64,000 nt of DNA, from the NCBI GenBank assembly GCA_964418585.1, contig CAYQMG010000048.1, positions 50,084 to 114,083 on the forward strand. Direction: 5' to 3'. The stretch is from JAJRTE01 sp964418585. GTDB lineage: Bacteria > Myxococcota_A > UBA796 > JAJRTE01. The translations under genes and the position numbers were made by a program. Below, piece after piece: positions 34,237-43,665 of the stretch. The notes beneath the pieces are model-generated. The model was not told where the DNA came from, made no database searches, and worked only from the letters and a program-made list of their open reading frames with translations. Positions within the stretch are counted from its first letter, which is position 1. Each line of letters begins with the position of its first letter.

Positions 34237-34737
34237 TCATTCCGCCAACCAGCGACGCACGCGCAATCCCACCTCGGTGGTGTATCCCGTCTCTGTGAAC
34301 CGAATCTGGCCTTCCGGCCCCACCACGAAGGTGGTGGGCAAGGCCCGTACTCCGTATCGCGCGGCGATCCTGCCGTCCGGGTCCACGATGGTGGGAAAGG
34401 CGACCGACCTCGAGGCCAGGTAGCGGCGGACCTCGGCCAGGTCCCCGCACCCGGTCGCCACCGTCAGGACCGGGTATTCCTCGGCAATCGATGCGATCGA
34501 GCCTTCCTCCCGCTTGCATACCGGGCACCAGGTCGCCCAGAAATGGACGATGACCGGCGTGCCACGCATATCCGACAGGGAGACCGACTCACCGGTGGTC
34601 AACCGCCCCTTGATTTCTGGCGCCTCCCCGCTCACCGTGCCTCGCTGCATCCACGCACGCACACCGAGAAAAACGACGACCACCAACAGAATGTCCACCA
34701 ATATCCGCCATCGTGGACGGCTCTTCTTCGTTTTCAC
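34237..34737 (-). CDS. Membrane-anchored TlpA/ResA-type thioredoxin
   Basis: 166 aa, GTG start at 34737 after a GCGAGGTGAT stretch. One N-terminal helix (ILVDILLVVVVFLGVRAW) anchors it with the thioredoxin domain outside. The active site is WATWCPVCKREE, with YGVRALPTTFVV containing the cis-Pro. Family members reduce disulfides in the periplasm, often for cytochrome c maturation or sulfur metabolism; the Pro-Val between the cysteines is within the usual TlpA range. Upstream of, and on the same strand as, the pseudo-caspase gene, 99 nt apart; divergent from the lipoprotein at 35080. Confidence 0.88.
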   Translation of the reverse strand: MKTKKSRPRWRILVDILLVVVVFLGVRAWMQRGTVSGEAPEIKGRLTTGESVSLSDMRGTPVIVHFWATWCPVCKREEGSIASIAEEYPVLTVATGCGDLAEVRRYLASRSVAFPTIVDPDGRIAARYGVRALPTTFVVGPEGQIRFTETGYTTEVGLRVRRWLAE

Positions 34738-34932
34738 ACATCACCTCGCCCGTGCTCGGCCACCGGCTCCGGGAACTGCCAGGACCCCATGCCCCTCGAG
34801 CGCCTCCCAGCGTACTGCGGACCCTGCCCATGCCGAACGCCCCGGTGCTCCGGCACACCGGCCCTGCCCCCCGGCGTCTCACAATCATACAGGCTCTCAG
34901 CGTTCGCTGTCGGCAAAAAAGCCCGGTAGCGG

Positions 34933-34962
34933 TTGCCCTCCTCCCCCCCGCAATGATAGACT
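34933..34962 (+). promoter_or_regulatory. Candidate promoter for the lipoprotein gene at 35080
   Basis: TTGCCC (34933-34938), 18 nt, then TAGACT (34957-34962) preceded by TGA, an extended -10. The remaining part of the 342-nt divergent gap (34738-35079) shows no gene. Confidence 0.4.
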
Positions 34963-35079
34963 AGCGGCCAGCACCCGTTTGTCCTGTCCGGAACGCTCAG
35001 TGCGGATCGAGGAGGGTGAGGCGGTCCCGCCGCGCGGTGGGTCATGGAATGATGCACAATCGTTGCGCAGGAGGATGAG

Positions 35080-35772
35080 ATGAAGACATGGCACGGGGTT
35101 GCGTTGGCGCTCGGCGCGTTTCTCTTCCTCTCCGGATGCGTGAGCCTGGGCGCGCACCGTTCAGCACGGCCGGTTGGCAAGAAGCAGATGGAGGTGGGCT
35201 TCAGCTTCGGGTACTCCAACCTCTCCGCGTTCGGTGTGGTGCAGGGGAACGTCGGCGAACTGGGCGCAGCGGAAGGTTTCCTCCGGTACGGACTGACAAA
35301 CAGTCTCGACTTCTCGGTGGCAGCGGGAAGCATCGGGGTGACCCCTCGCCTCGACTGGAGCTTCCTCCATCGCAAGCGGCTCAACATGATGGTCGGCGTC
35401 GGACTGGGGATGGGCCTGGCTGTCCTCGAGGTCAACGGGGACTCCTTCCTGGGAGGAGCCACAGTGGCCCCGGACCTGACCGCCCTCGTCTCCTTCGGAG
35501 GCCCCGCCAGGGAATTCACACTCGGTCTTCGCCTGCTCAAGATCGGCGGCGCGGGCATGGTCAGCAACGCCTATCTCGATAGTGCCGAGTACGATGTGTC
35601 GGACCGCACCGGCAGTGCGATTGGGACCATCGTTTCTTACACCCGGCGTGGCAAGCGGCTCAACGTGACGCCGGAGCTGGACCTCTACTTCGGAACCCAG
35701 CGAATCGGGGCCGCGGTGGGTCAGTTCGGATTCCTGGTCATCCCCAGCGTGACCTTCTCCATGGTCAAGTAG
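35080..35772 (+). CDS. Predicted outer-membrane lipoprotein with barrel-like repeats
   Basis: 230 aa; CAGGAGGATGAG precedes the ATG. Lipoprotein signal ALALGAFLFLSGC with a clean lipobox LSGC (Cys21). The mature chain has alternating strands with Gly and aromatic residues (MEVGFSFGYSNLSAF, LRYGLTNSLDFSVAAGSIG, RLNMMVGVGLGMGLAVLEV, QFGFLVIPSVTFSMVK), consistent with an outer-membrane barrel or lipocalin-like sheet. No specific family recognised. Its stop lies 20 nt from the convergent epimerase gene with no clear terminator. Confidence 0.68.
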   Translation: MKTWHGVALALGAFLFLSGCVSLGAHRSARPVGKKQMEVGFSFGYSNLSAFGVVQGNVGELGAAEGFLRYGLTNSLDFSVAAGSIGVTPRLDWSFLHRKRLNMMVGVGLGMGLAVLEVNGDSFLGGATVAPDLTALVSFGGPAREFTLGLRLLKIGGAGMVSNAYLDSAEYDVSDRTGSAIGTIVSYTRRGKRLNVTPELDLYFGTQRIGAAVGQFGFLVIPSVTFSMVK

Positions 35773-35792
35773 CCCCGAACCCTTCCCGGCGT

Positions 35793-36716
35793 TCACCCAT
35801 TCTCTCGCTCCTTCTCCAAAACCTCCCGAAGCGCTTCCTCCATCGGCCGGTTGACAAAGTCCAGATCACGCGCCGCAGCGCTCGAATCGAACATAATACG
35901 GATCGGAGCAGGAAAGGAAACCAATCGGGTGCGCTGGCCCGTGACCCGCTGCCAGGCGTCGAGCAACGTGTGCAAGGTGTTCTCCGGCGCGCCGGCCACG
36001 TTGTAGGTCTTCCCCACGGCCTGCTCTCTCTCCACCGCTTCCGCCACCGCAGCCGCAGCGTCACCGGCATACACCAGGGAAAAAGCCAGTCGTGGTGCGG
36101 GAAGGAACGGGAGTTTCATGGCTCGTCGAACCGCCGGCAATACGGTTGGATCGCGGTATCCATAGGTTGCCGACGTGCGGAGAATGGTCAAGTCCATGCC
36201 GTAGAGCCCACACCGGTCATGAGCCACCTGCTCGGCAAGGGCCTTGGTGACCCGGTAGGCGCCCACGAGGTAGCGGTGCTTGAGCGTCACGAGGGGATGA
36301 TCCTCGGCAAAAGGTCGCCGCCCGAACAGCCTGGTTGGCGGGATGTCGTACACGCCGATGGTGCTGATGTGCAGATAGCGAGACACGCCCACCCGCTCCA
36401 TGGCGTCGAGCACGTTCTCCGTGCCTACCTTGTTCGGGAGGTAGTTCTCTTCCCAGCCCTTGACCGAGGGCGTGGCCATGGCAGCGTTTCCCACCACCGC
36501 GTCCACCCCGCGAAAAGCAGCCTCGAGCGCCTCCCGGTCCAGGAGATCGGCCCGGGCGATCTCCACCCCTCGCATGCGGCCCAGTGCCGGCAGTCGGTCC
36601 GGGTTGCGAACCACGGCACGCACGCGCAGGCCCCGCTCGAGCAGAGCTTCCACGATGTGGGCGCCGAAGAACCCGGTGGCGCCGGTGACAGCGACGAGAT
36701 CCCCTTTCTTGACCAT
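35793..36716 (-). CDS. NAD-dependent epimerase/dehydratase (extended SDR)
   Basis: 307 aa. Rossmann motif VAVTGATGFFGAHIVEALLERG at the N-terminus; GVSRYLHISTIGVYD holds the Ser/Thr, and YRVTKALAEQVAHD supplies the catalytic YxxxK. Together these mark an extended SDR that acts on sugar nucleotides, sterol-like or flavonoid-like substrates; the middle ILRTSATYGYRDPTVLP is typical. GGAGACAGGT precedes the ATG. Last gene of a three-gene minus-strand operon with a short-chain dehydrogenase (51 nt upstream) and a methyltransferase. Substrate unknown. Confidence 0.88.
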   Translation of the reverse strand: MVKKGDLVAVTGATGFFGAHIVEALLERGLRVRAVVRNPDRLPALGRMRGVEIARADLLDREALEAAFRGVDAVVGNAAMATPSVKGWEENYLPNKVGTENVLDAMERVGVSRYLHISTIGVYDIPPTRLFGRRPFAEDHPLVTLKHRYLVGAYRVTKALAEQVAHDRCGLYGMDLTILRTSATYGYRDPTVLPAVRRAMKLPFLPAPRLAFSLVYAGDAAAAVAEAVEREQAVGKTYNVAGAPENTLHTLLDAWQRVTGQRTRLVSFPAPIRIMFDSSAAARDLDFVNRPMEEALREVLEKERENG

Positions 36717-36767
36717 GACCTGTCTCCATTCTCCAACGTGGGGAGCAAAAGGGGGCGACCTGGCGGA

Positions 36768-37616
36768 TCACTCCTTGGCGTCGGATCGCGGGACCGCCTG
36801 TCCATCGCCCGGAGGTGAGAGCAACCGCTCTGGAATTCGTGTGAATATCAACCGGGTGGTTCGATCCACCGTGTTGGGAGCCAGGCGCATGAGTCCGTCC
36901 ATCACGATGGCAGGTCGCGTGAGAAACAGAGCCGGCTTCCTGCGACGCACCGCCTTGAGCACCTTCCGGGCCGCCACGTCGGCATCCATGCCGGTTTTCC
37001 GGAACCGCTCCATGACCGGTACGCTCGACTGCACCCGGTCAAACATCTCGGTCCGGATCACCCCGGGATAAACCACGGTGACGTACGGAGGCGGCGGCCC
37101 TTCCGTGGACAGCACTCGAGCCAGACTGGCCACAGCGGCCTTGCTGGCCGAGTAGGCGCCGGCGAGCGGCATGTGGGTGTAGGCGCAATAGGAGGAAACC
37201 ACCACCACGTGGCTCCCCGGGCGGGACCGCATACCCGGGACCGCCCGCCGAATGCTGGCGAGAGGACCGAAGTAATTGACCTCCATGAGGTAGCGGGCTT
37301 CCGACATCGAAGTCTCCACCACAGTGCCGTGCCCCACAGCCCCGGCGTTCAGTATCAGGAGATCGATCCCTCCAAACGCCTGCTCGGCCTCCTCCACCAA
37401 TCGCTCACTGTCGGCCTCACGGCTCACGTCCACCTGCAATACCCGAACATCATTCCCCCTCCCCAGCCGCGACGCCAGGGCCTCGAGCCGTTCCAGGCGC
37501 CTCGCTGCGAGCAACAACCGTGCTCCTTGGGCCGCAGCCTCCTGCGCTATTGCATGCCCCAGCCCGGATGAAGCCCCGGTCACGACCACCACCTTGCCTT
37601 TCAGAGCGTCCTTCAT
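36768..37616 (-). CDS. Short-chain dehydrogenase/reductase (classical SDR)
   Basis: 282 aa. Cofactor motif VVVTGASSGLGHAIA, NAG at LLILNAGAVGHGT, catalytic Ser in VVVSSYCAYTHMP and YSASKAAVASLARVL (YxxxK). The Arg at AARR after the second strand favours NADP(H). The C-terminal hydrophobic stretch and the overall look resemble 3-ketodihydrosphingosine reductase-type enzymes, but this is weak. ATG 37616 is preferred over 37655 since the longer N-terminus is not SDR-like. It lies 46 nt after the methyltransferase gene and 51 nt before the epimerase gene, so the three may act on one lipid or glycolipid. Confidence 0.88.
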   Translation of the reverse strand: MKDALKGKVVVVTGASSGLGHAIAQEAAAQGARLLLAARRLERLEALASRLGRGNDVRVLQVDVSREADSERLVEEAEQAFGGIDLLILNAGAVGHGTVVETSMSEARYLMEVNYFGPLASIRRAVPGMRSRPGSHVVVVSSYCAYTHMPLAGAYSASKAAVASLARVLSTEGPPPPYVTVVYPGVIRTEMFDRVQSSVPVMERFRKTGMDADVAARKVLKAVRRRKPALFLTRPAIVMDGLMRLAPNTVDRTTRLIFTRIPERLLSPPGDGQAVPRSDAKE

Positions 37617-37662
37617 CCGCTTGCTCCGATACTCATCATCCCCCTCCGACCACACCCCGGTG

Positions 37663-38487
37663 TCAGTCCGAATCCGACCGCTTTACCACCCGGAACGTCA
37701 GGATGATCTTGCGCTTCGTCCAGGTCATGTCCTCGAGCCCAGCCTCGGCGAGTTCGGACCGGACGACTTCGGGATCCAGGAATCGGAATCCGCGCCGGGC
37801 AGACAGGAGTTCCTGGATCTTCTCGATCTTGGAATCCGGTGCAACGGCCTCGGCCGTGAACACCCCACCAGGGCGCAGGATCCGGGATACCTCCCGCCAG
37901 ATGGTCTTCTGATCGTGGAAAAGGTGCAACGCGCCACAACAGTTCACCAGGTCCACGCTGCTGTCCGCAAATGGCAACTCGAAGATACTACCCCTTACAT
38001 AGAGGATGTTCTTCGCCCCACGCTTCACCGCCAACGACCGCCCCTGACGCAGCATGCTCATGGACAAATCCAGGCCAAATACCGCCGCACCCGGCCACCG
38101 CTCGGCAAACGCTCGAGTGAAATGGCCGGTGCCGCAGGCCAGGTCGACGATGAAGTCCTTGTCATTGCCGCCGGCCAGGGCGAGCAACTCGGCCTGCTGC
38201 TCGGGAATGGTCATTCCGGATGAGACATAGGTGTGGAGCGGGCGCCAGATGGGGGTCTCGTAGATGGTGGCGAACAGTCGCGTCTCCATGATGCGCTGTT
38301 TGATGGAGAGGGATTCCGTCTCGGGAGTCAAGGGCTCCGCGAAGTTCGGAATCCCGTTGGCAACCGGCACAGGATACCCGCAGGACTCACACACGATGAA
38401 CTCGAGATTCTGGACGAACGGATCCAGCTCGAGGGTCCCGGCTTCTCCACACCGTGGACATTTCACGATTTCCGAATGCCTTTTCAA
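37663..38487 (-). CDS. Class I SAM-dependent methyltransferase with N-terminal zinc ribbon
   Basis: 274 aa. A TTG start at 38487 is proposed because AGGAGG stands 6 nt before it; longer in-frame readings are Arg/Gly-rich. A four-Cys ribbon (CPRCGEAG ... CESCGYPV) is followed by IPNF, as in UbiE-like enzymes with a Trm112-like head. SAM-binding motif I is DLACGTGHFTRAFAE, motif post-I FGLDLSMSM, and VDLVNCCGALHLFHD with ILRPGGVFTAEAV are motifs II and III. Likely methyl acceptor: a lipid or quinone-type molecule, unproven. First gene of the operon with the SDR and epimerase. Confidence 0.83.
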   Translation of the reverse strand: MKRHSEIVKCPRCGEAGTLELDPFVQNLEFIVCESCGYPVPVANGIPNFAEPLTPETESLSIKQRIMETRLFATIYETPIWRPLHTYVSSGMTIPEQQAELLALAGGNDKDFIVDLACGTGHFTRAFAERWPGAAVFGLDLSMSMLRQGRSLAVKRGAKNILYVRGSIFELPFADSSVDLVNCCGALHLFHDQKTIWREVSRILRPGGVFTAEAVAPDSKIEKIQELLSARRGFRFLDPEVVRSELAEAGLEDMTWTKRKIILTFRVVKRSDSD

Positions 38488-38688
38488 ACCTCGCCTCCTG
38501 TCCCCATCCGGCGGTACCGGACGGCGTTGTATGCCGCGCCACCGCGCAGTCCTTTCTGAAAGAGCATGTCCGGCCGACCCGGACCCACGCCACCGTGCCC
38601 GAGCGCCCGACCGGGGTCCCCCCTTGCCGACTCCGGCGGCACGGAGATTTTCCACACTGGCACAAGTAGCCCGAAAACGGTCTGCCGG

Positions 38689-40563
38689 TCAAGTCCGTTG
38701 CGACCGGCGACGCCTGGCCCACGGCCACAGGGCCAAGGTGACCAACCCAAAGGCAACTCCAGGACCACGCGCGCCCTCCTCACCCCCGCAACCGCTCGAG
38801 CCGGTCCCCACGGTTACCACGAACGTCTGCAAGTCGCGGCCGGAATCGTTTTCCACCTGGAGTTCGAATGCGTAGGTCCCATCCTGGCCGGGCGTCCAGA
38901 AGATCTCCCCGGTCTGGAAATCGATCCGGGCGTCCGGGGGAGCCGAGACGAGGGACCACCAGAACGGGGCGTCCCCTGCCGCCTCGGGGACACCGTCGGC
39001 GTCGTAGTGGTAAGGAACTCCCACATCCGCCTCCAGCAGCGGCTCAGAGGTGATCGCCGGCGGTGTCAACGGTTCAGGGTCCTGAACCTTGATCCCTTCC
39101 CCCTCCACGAAGTCGTCCTCGAACTCGAACAGCGCCCCCCCCTCCCAGTACTCGTACCACCACGCCGGCTCGAATGCCACGAACCGCCTCGTCCATTCCG
39201 TGGTGGCAGGCCACACCGCCGCGCGATGATATTGCTCCCCGTCCCACTGACTCACCGATGTCTCCTTCATCGCCTCGAACGTGACAGGCATGAGGCAGGC
39301 GGCGTCGGGCGACGGTGGCACGGTGAGGATGTTGGCACCGTACGCGGTTGCTTCCCGGTATCCGTCAAACTCCGCCCAATCTACATAGTAGAAAAAGGGC
39401 TCACACAGCCAGGGCTCGTGCTCGGCCAGATACGCCACCCCCAGCAAAACCGACCCGGACCCGACCGCGTCCGGTGGAAACGCGCGATCGTAGTAGTCTC
39501 TCACCGCCTGGTAGACCCCCGCACGGTAGGGAGCGAGAACGAGCCACCGGGCACTCTGAGGCTTGTACGACGCCCCATTGGTGCTCCCTCCCCCCACATA
39601 GTCGGAAAAAGTCTCTGCATCCACGTAGATCCGTACCATGAACGTGCGGGCGAAACGCGCCATGTCCACCTCGTCGAACACGACTCGAAGACTGGACGCC
39701 AACTGGGCGAATCCCACGTTGATGGCCGCGTGGGAGATGTCCTCGCCGGGCGGAGAATAGGTGCCTCCCCAGTAGTTCCAAAGATATTCGCCTTCCAGAC
39801 CGAGGGTCAGCGCATCCTGGAACGAACGCGCCAGTCGCACGGCCTTGTCCAGGTAGTCCGACCGACCCGTCAAGTCCCACATGGCCAGGAGCAACCGGCC
39901 CATGGCGTTGCTCTGATTCAGCGGGACCGGCTGCCCCGGGCAGCAAGTGAATGTGGCGTCCGGTTGAAAGGCATAGGCCCCGCCATCTCCCAGGTCGACG
40001 AACTCGTCGTCGTGAGTGGCAATCACTTCCTCCAGTTGTGCCACATAGGCAGCAGCTTTCTCCTCGAACGTGGTCCCGTCCCACGTCGCCTGGTCCCTCA
40101 AAGAGGGCGTGTCCCGCACCAGGCGGGCGAATTCGGCAATGGGATACCCGATCATGCCCGAGTGGACGACATAGCAGTAGGGCTCCCCGTTCGGCTGATA
40201 GTGCCGGTCCTGCCAGCACGCATTGGATTCCCCGTGATAGTCGACAACGCCTCGAGCTTCGTCGGTCTGTGCCAAGACACCGTCGGCATGATACGCCAAC
40301 CGGTCCAGGTAGAGGGGATCCCCGGTCCTACGGTACATGGCTGCCAGCGCCATCATCACGTAACTTTCCCCCCAGGCAAGGGTGGCCGACTCGTTGTTGT
40401 AGTCGCGATACCAGTCCCCTCCGTTGACGTTGTCGTAGGCGTCCTCGAACCAGTAGCGCGCGGTCACCCCGTGCGCCGCCGGCCCGGGAACGAAGGACGC
40501 CACCAGGAATATCCCCACGAACAGGCGCCCATTCAAACCAGTCCAGGTCGTCGGCCAGTGCAT
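38689..40563 (-). CDS. Secreted alpha/alpha-toroid-like protein with Ig module and MYXO-CTERM-like tail
   Basis: 624 aa. Signal peptide ends near PAAHG. The main body (about 35-470) is helical with repeated aromatic motifs (WGESYVMMALAAMYRRTGDPLYLDRL, YVVHSGMIGYPIAEFARLV, NQSNAMGRLLLAMWDLTGRSDYLDKAV), like six-hairpin glycosidase or glucuronyl-epimerase toroids, but no catalytic motif is recognised. A putative Ig domain follows (ITSEPLLEADVGVPYHYD to TYAFELQVEN). The C-terminus reads SGCGGEEG, then the helix VAFGLVTLALWPWA and RRRRSQ: the plan of the MYXO-CTERM tail (Cys, helix, Arg cluster) used for surface anchoring in Myxococcota. Substrate unknown, probably a polysaccharide. Confidence 0.72.
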   Translation of the reverse strand: MHWPTTWTGLNGRLFVGIFLVASFVPGPAAHGVTARYWFEDAYDNVNGGDWYRDYNNESATLAWGESYVMMALAAMYRRTGDPLYLDRLAYHADGVLAQTDEARGVVDYHGESNACWQDRHYQPNGEPYCYVVHSGMIGYPIAEFARLVRDTPSLRDQATWDGTTFEEKAAAYVAQLEEVIATHDDEFVDLGDGGAYAFQPDATFTCCPGQPVPLNQSNAMGRLLLAMWDLTGRSDYLDKAVRLARSFQDALTLGLEGEYLWNYWGGTYSPPGEDISHAAINVGFAQLASSLRVVFDEVDMARFARTFMVRIYVDAETFSDYVGGGSTNGASYKPQSARWLVLAPYRAGVYQAVRDYYDRAFPPDAVGSGSVLLGVAYLAEHEPWLCEPFFYYVDWAEFDGYREATAYGANILTVPPSPDAACLMPVTFEAMKETSVSQWDGEQYHRAAVWPATTEWTRRFVAFEPAWWYEYWEGGALFEFEDDFVEGEGIKVQDPEPLTPPAITSEPLLEADVGVPYHYDADGVPEAAGDAPFWWSLVSAPPDARIDFQTGEIFWTPGQDGTYAFELQVENDSGRDLQTFVVTVGTGSSGCGGEEGARGPGVAFGLVTLALWPWARRRRSQRT

Positions 40564-40870
40564 GATTCCTCCTCCTCACCAACGCCAAGCGGGACACCCA
40601 GGCCCGCTGTTCGTACCCTCGCGGAACCTCGAGCCTTGCTCCCTTCCGGAACCGGGTTCCGGGCCGGGGCGATCTCATCCGTGAGTCATTGTCGACTGTC
40701 TGGGAGACCGTTGTCAACGTGCCCGGCGGCCGCCGCTTTTCGCTGAAACCCTTGTTGGGATGACCGGTGTGCCGATGGGCGCGCGACACGGCTTGCCTCG
40801 AGGCAGAACTTCTGCGATAACAGGGAAGAGAGCCCGACCCCTGGTCAACTCGTTCCGGAAGGTGGGAATC
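40564..40870. other. Divergent intergenic region, 307 nt
   Basis: It separates the MYXO-CTERM protein gene from the methyltransferase gene at 40871. Besides the minus-strand promoter candidate at 40688-40717 I see no gene and no strong repeat. A CTCGAG site is at 40628. Confidence 0.4.
40688..40717 (-). promoter_or_regulatory. Candidate promoter for the MYXO-CTERM protein gene
   Basis: Minus strand: TTGACA (40717-40712), 18 nt, GACAAT (40693-40688). The start would be near 40681, about 118 nt before the ATG at 40563. Confidence 0.5.
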
Positions 40871-41665
40871 ATGTGGGACCCCTACCAGTACGCTCGCTTC
40901 AGCGCCCAGCGATCGAGGCCGTTTTTCGACCTTTTCAGTCAGGTACAGGCCTGCACCCCTGACACCGTGGTGGACCTTGGATGCGGCTCGGGGGAGCTGA
41001 CCCGTTTTTTTGCCAGGCGATGGCCCAAGGCCCAGGTGCTGGGTATCGACAGCTCGCCCCAGATGCTCGAGATCGCCAGGAACTACACGATCCCGGGGCG
41101 ACTGGAATTCGTGCAACACGACCTGACCACCTGGGAGCCGGTCCAACCGGTGGACCTGGTCTTCAGCAACGCCGTGCTACACTGGCTTCCGCGTCACGAA
41201 GAGCTGATTCCCAGACTCGCCCGCATGGTGAGTCCCAAGGGGACGCTCGCCCTTCAGATTCCCTACAACCAGGACGCGCCCTCCCACCGGCTCGTCCGGG
41301 AGGTGGCGGCGGCTCCGGAGTGGAAACCCACACTCGGCGATGTCGCCGAGCGCTCCCACGTGCGTCCCGCCACCTGGTACGTGCGGACCCTGATCGAACA
41401 GGGTTTCCACGTGGACGCCTGGGAAACGGTCTACTACCAGATCCTCCACGGGGAACGCCCGGTGCTCGAGTGGCTCAAGGGAACCACCCTCCGCCCGGTA
41501 CTCAAGCAACTCGGCTCCGAAGACGCACAGAACAGGTTCCTCGAGCAACTCGGTCAAAAGCTGGATGAGGCCTACCCACGGGAATCGTTCGGGACGCTGT
41601 TCCCCTTCCGCCGGATCTTGCTGGTGGCCACCCGAAGCCTGGAATGCCTGCGACGGGAGTCGTGA
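40871..41665 (+). CDS. tam: Trans-aconitate 2-methyltransferase-like SAM methyltransferase
   Basis: 264 aa. The opening MWDPYQYARFSAQRSRPFFDL is diagnostic of the Tam family (WdpxxYxxfxxxRxRPxxDL). SAM motif I is VVDLGCGSGELTRFFARRW; FSNAVLHWLPRHEELIPRLA and RPATWYVRTLIEQGFHVDAWETVYY are also conserved, as is the late FPFRRILLVA. The E. coli enzyme methylates trans-aconitate, a side product that inhibits aconitase, which fits the TCA genes in this window. ATG 40871 lies after GGTGGGA; upstream in-frame residues do not fit the family. Confidence 0.87.
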   Translation: MWDPYQYARFSAQRSRPFFDLFSQVQACTPDTVVDLGCGSGELTRFFARRWPKAQVLGIDSSPQMLEIARNYTIPGRLEFVQHDLTTWEPVQPVDLVFSNAVLHWLPRHEELIPRLARMVSPKGTLALQIPYNQDAPSHRLVREVAAAPEWKPTLGDVAERSHVRPATWYVRTLIEQGFHVDAWETVYYQILHGERPVLEWLKGTTLRPVLKQLGSEDAQNRFLEQLGQKLDEAYPRESFGTLFPFRRILLVATRSLECLRRES

Positions 41666-41696
41666 GTTCGTTCGAGCTGGTGGGGTCTGCGAGGGG

Positions 41697-43346
41697 TCAC
41701 CAAAGGCGCCCGGGGCCCAGGCCGCCAGCATATTCCGGCCCCGGGTGCAACGCTGTCTGCCGGACCGCCTCCGGACCGCCGTGGAGCCAATCCCGTTGCA
41801 GGCAGACGCCACGGAAATCCAGGCACGGGTAGCCCGGATGACGCCAGTTGGGGGGCTGCTTTCGGCCTTCCACGCGGTAGAGGCGGGCCAGGAGATTCGG
41901 TTCCGTGTGGCTGCCCACGAGTTCGGCGCTATCAGGTGGATCGACCAGGCGTTGCGCGCTGGATACCGTCAGCACCAGCAGGTCCTCCCCGTCATAAATG
42001 AGCGCCACCTGGGGGATCTGGTTACGCCAGTTTCGATCGTAGAGGCTCGCCACCGGCCGATGGTGACGAATCACGAACAGGGCATCCAGATTCTCGATAT
42101 GACTCGTGACCACCACCAGTGGCCGTTTCCCGGCCTGGTCGTTGGCCCAATCCACCACCGCAGCAGGCCCCCCGGGCCGAGCAGGCCACGCCTCCGAGTG
42201 CATACCGATGGTTCCCAGTTGGTCCCCGGATGCAAGGGGCGGCACGAGCTTCAAGGCCAGGGGCAATCCGGCGGCGGCGATCAGTCCTGCGGCCGCCCAT
42301 CGCACCCGCGGCCAGGGCACCAGGGCGATCCAGCCGGCCCAGCCCGAAACAAGTACGACCTTGGCCAGCAAATAGTACTGAGGAGACTGCTGTCGAGAAA
42401 AAGGGAACAGCAGAAACGGCACCAGAACGGCTGCCAGCACCAGAACGGCTCGCCGTTTCTCATCCTTGAACCGGATGCCGGCAGCCACGAACCCCGTGAA
42501 TCCGCCTGCAAACGGAACGGCGAACCGAGGTAGGTCATATAGTTGCGCGGTGGCAAAGCGACTGGGACCGGCACCGTGCCCCTCGGCGTAGCTCAGGAGG
42601 TAGACCAGCCCGTTCTGAGGCCAGAACCCAAGGGCCGCCGGCACCACCACCGTCCCCAGGATCAGCCCGTCCAGCACCAGAAACAGGCTCGCCGCGGCCT
42701 GCAACCGCCGACTCCTTCCCACCACCGGGGGGGTCAGCGTCGCCAAGATCCAGGCGGCTCCCACCGCGGCCAGCGCCGACCCCACCAGGTACTCGCGCGT
42801 ATTGTACACCCACCCGACCAGGGTCCCCGCGAGCAACCATCGCCACCAGGAATCGGACCGGGTGGCCCCCCATGCTGTCCAGGCAGCCAACAGGATCAGC
42901 GCCACAGCCAGACTTTCGTACCGGATCAGGGCTGCCGTCGCCACCATGGAGGGAAAAGCAAGTGCCAGTCCCCCCAGGATACCGGCCGGCCACCCGCCCA
43001 CGGCCCGCCACAAGGCCAGCAGGGGCACGAACGCAAGCCCAAGGAATGCAGCGGAGAGTACGTGACCCACGACCACCGGACCGGCCCCATCGTGCAACGG
43101 CGCGACCTTGGCCGCGAGGGTGACGAGCCACGGATAGAGGACGTTGTAGGTCGCGTTGGGAACACGGCCGATCGTGGCCGCGGCTGCATAATCTCCCACA
43201 TCCAGGGCCCTCGTCACCTGTGCCATGATCCAGGCCCCGGTGGAGCTGTGCACCACGGGAAACAGGCCCAGCCACCAGGCCAGCCCCACGCAGGTGACGG
43301 TCATCATCACCGCCGTCAGCGCCAGGTATTCCGCAGCCTTTCTCAC
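41697..43346 (-). CDS. Polytopic membrane protein, GT-C glycosyltransferase-like
   Basis: 549 aa with about 10-11 hydrophobic helices. GTG 43346 with the preceding G-rich tract is proposed; an ATG at 43370 is the alternative. After the first helix comes the luminal loop VVHSSTGAWIMAQVTRALDVGDYA, in the place where GT-C enzymes carry their catalytic Asp, then NATYNVLYPWLVTLAAKV and RYESLAVALILLAAW. The C-terminal soluble part has PLVVVTSHIENLDALFVI. The plan resembles PMT/ArnT-type lipid-linked sugar transferases, though no strict motif is seen. Convergent with tam, 31 nt apart. Confidence 0.6.
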   Translation of the reverse strand: MRKAAEYLALTAVMMTVTCVGLAWWLGLFPVVHSSTGAWIMAQVTRALDVGDYAAAATIGRVPNATYNVLYPWLVTLAAKVAPLHDGAGPVVVGHVLSAAFLGLAFVPLLALWRAVGGWPAGILGGLALAFPSMVATAALIRYESLAVALILLAAWTAWGATRSDSWWRWLLAGTLVGWVYNTREYLVGSALAAVGAAWILATLTPPVVGRSRRLQAAASLFLVLDGLILGTVVVPAALGFWPQNGLVYLLSYAEGHGAGPSRFATAQLYDLPRFAVPFAGGFTGFVAAGIRFKDEKRRAVLVLAAVLVPFLLFPFSRQQSPQYYLLAKVVLVSGWAGWIALVPWPRVRWAAAGLIAAAGLPLALKLVPPLASGDQLGTIGMHSEAWPARPGGPAAVVDWANDQAGKRPLVVVTSHIENLDALFVIRHHRPVASLYDRNWRNQIPQVALIYDGEDLLVLTVSSAQRLVDPPDSAELVGSHTEPNLLARLYRVEGRKQPPNWRHPGYPCLDFRGVCLQRDWLHGGPEAVRQTALHPGPEYAGGLGPGRLW

Positions 43347-43665
43347 GCCCCCCCCTCGCCCCACACGCAACGCGCCATCACACCCACAGGCACTCCTCGC
43401 CCCCCGCGGCTTTCAATCGCTGCCTTTCCACGCAGCGCAGGTTCCCATTTCAAGTGTAGCACAGTCGCGTCCCTGTCTGGCAGAGACCAGGGCTACAACC
43501 CGACCACATGCTCACACCGGGACTCGAGTGCCCCTGCGGAGGCCCGGGCAGGGGCGCTCATCACACCGGTGTAGCGACGAGAATTGGCTGGACAGGTCGG
43601 GGAAGGCTTCGATAAGATCGAGGCGTTCCCTGTGACGAGTCGGCAGAGGTCAAGCGCTGTACCAG
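43347..43665. other. Divergent intergenic region, about 320 nt
   Basis: It contains two small hairpins (CGCTGC/GCAGCG around 43419-43438; CCCTGTCT/AGACCAGGG around 43472-43493) and a CTCGAG at 43523. No promoter with both boxes was found. Confidence 0.35.
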
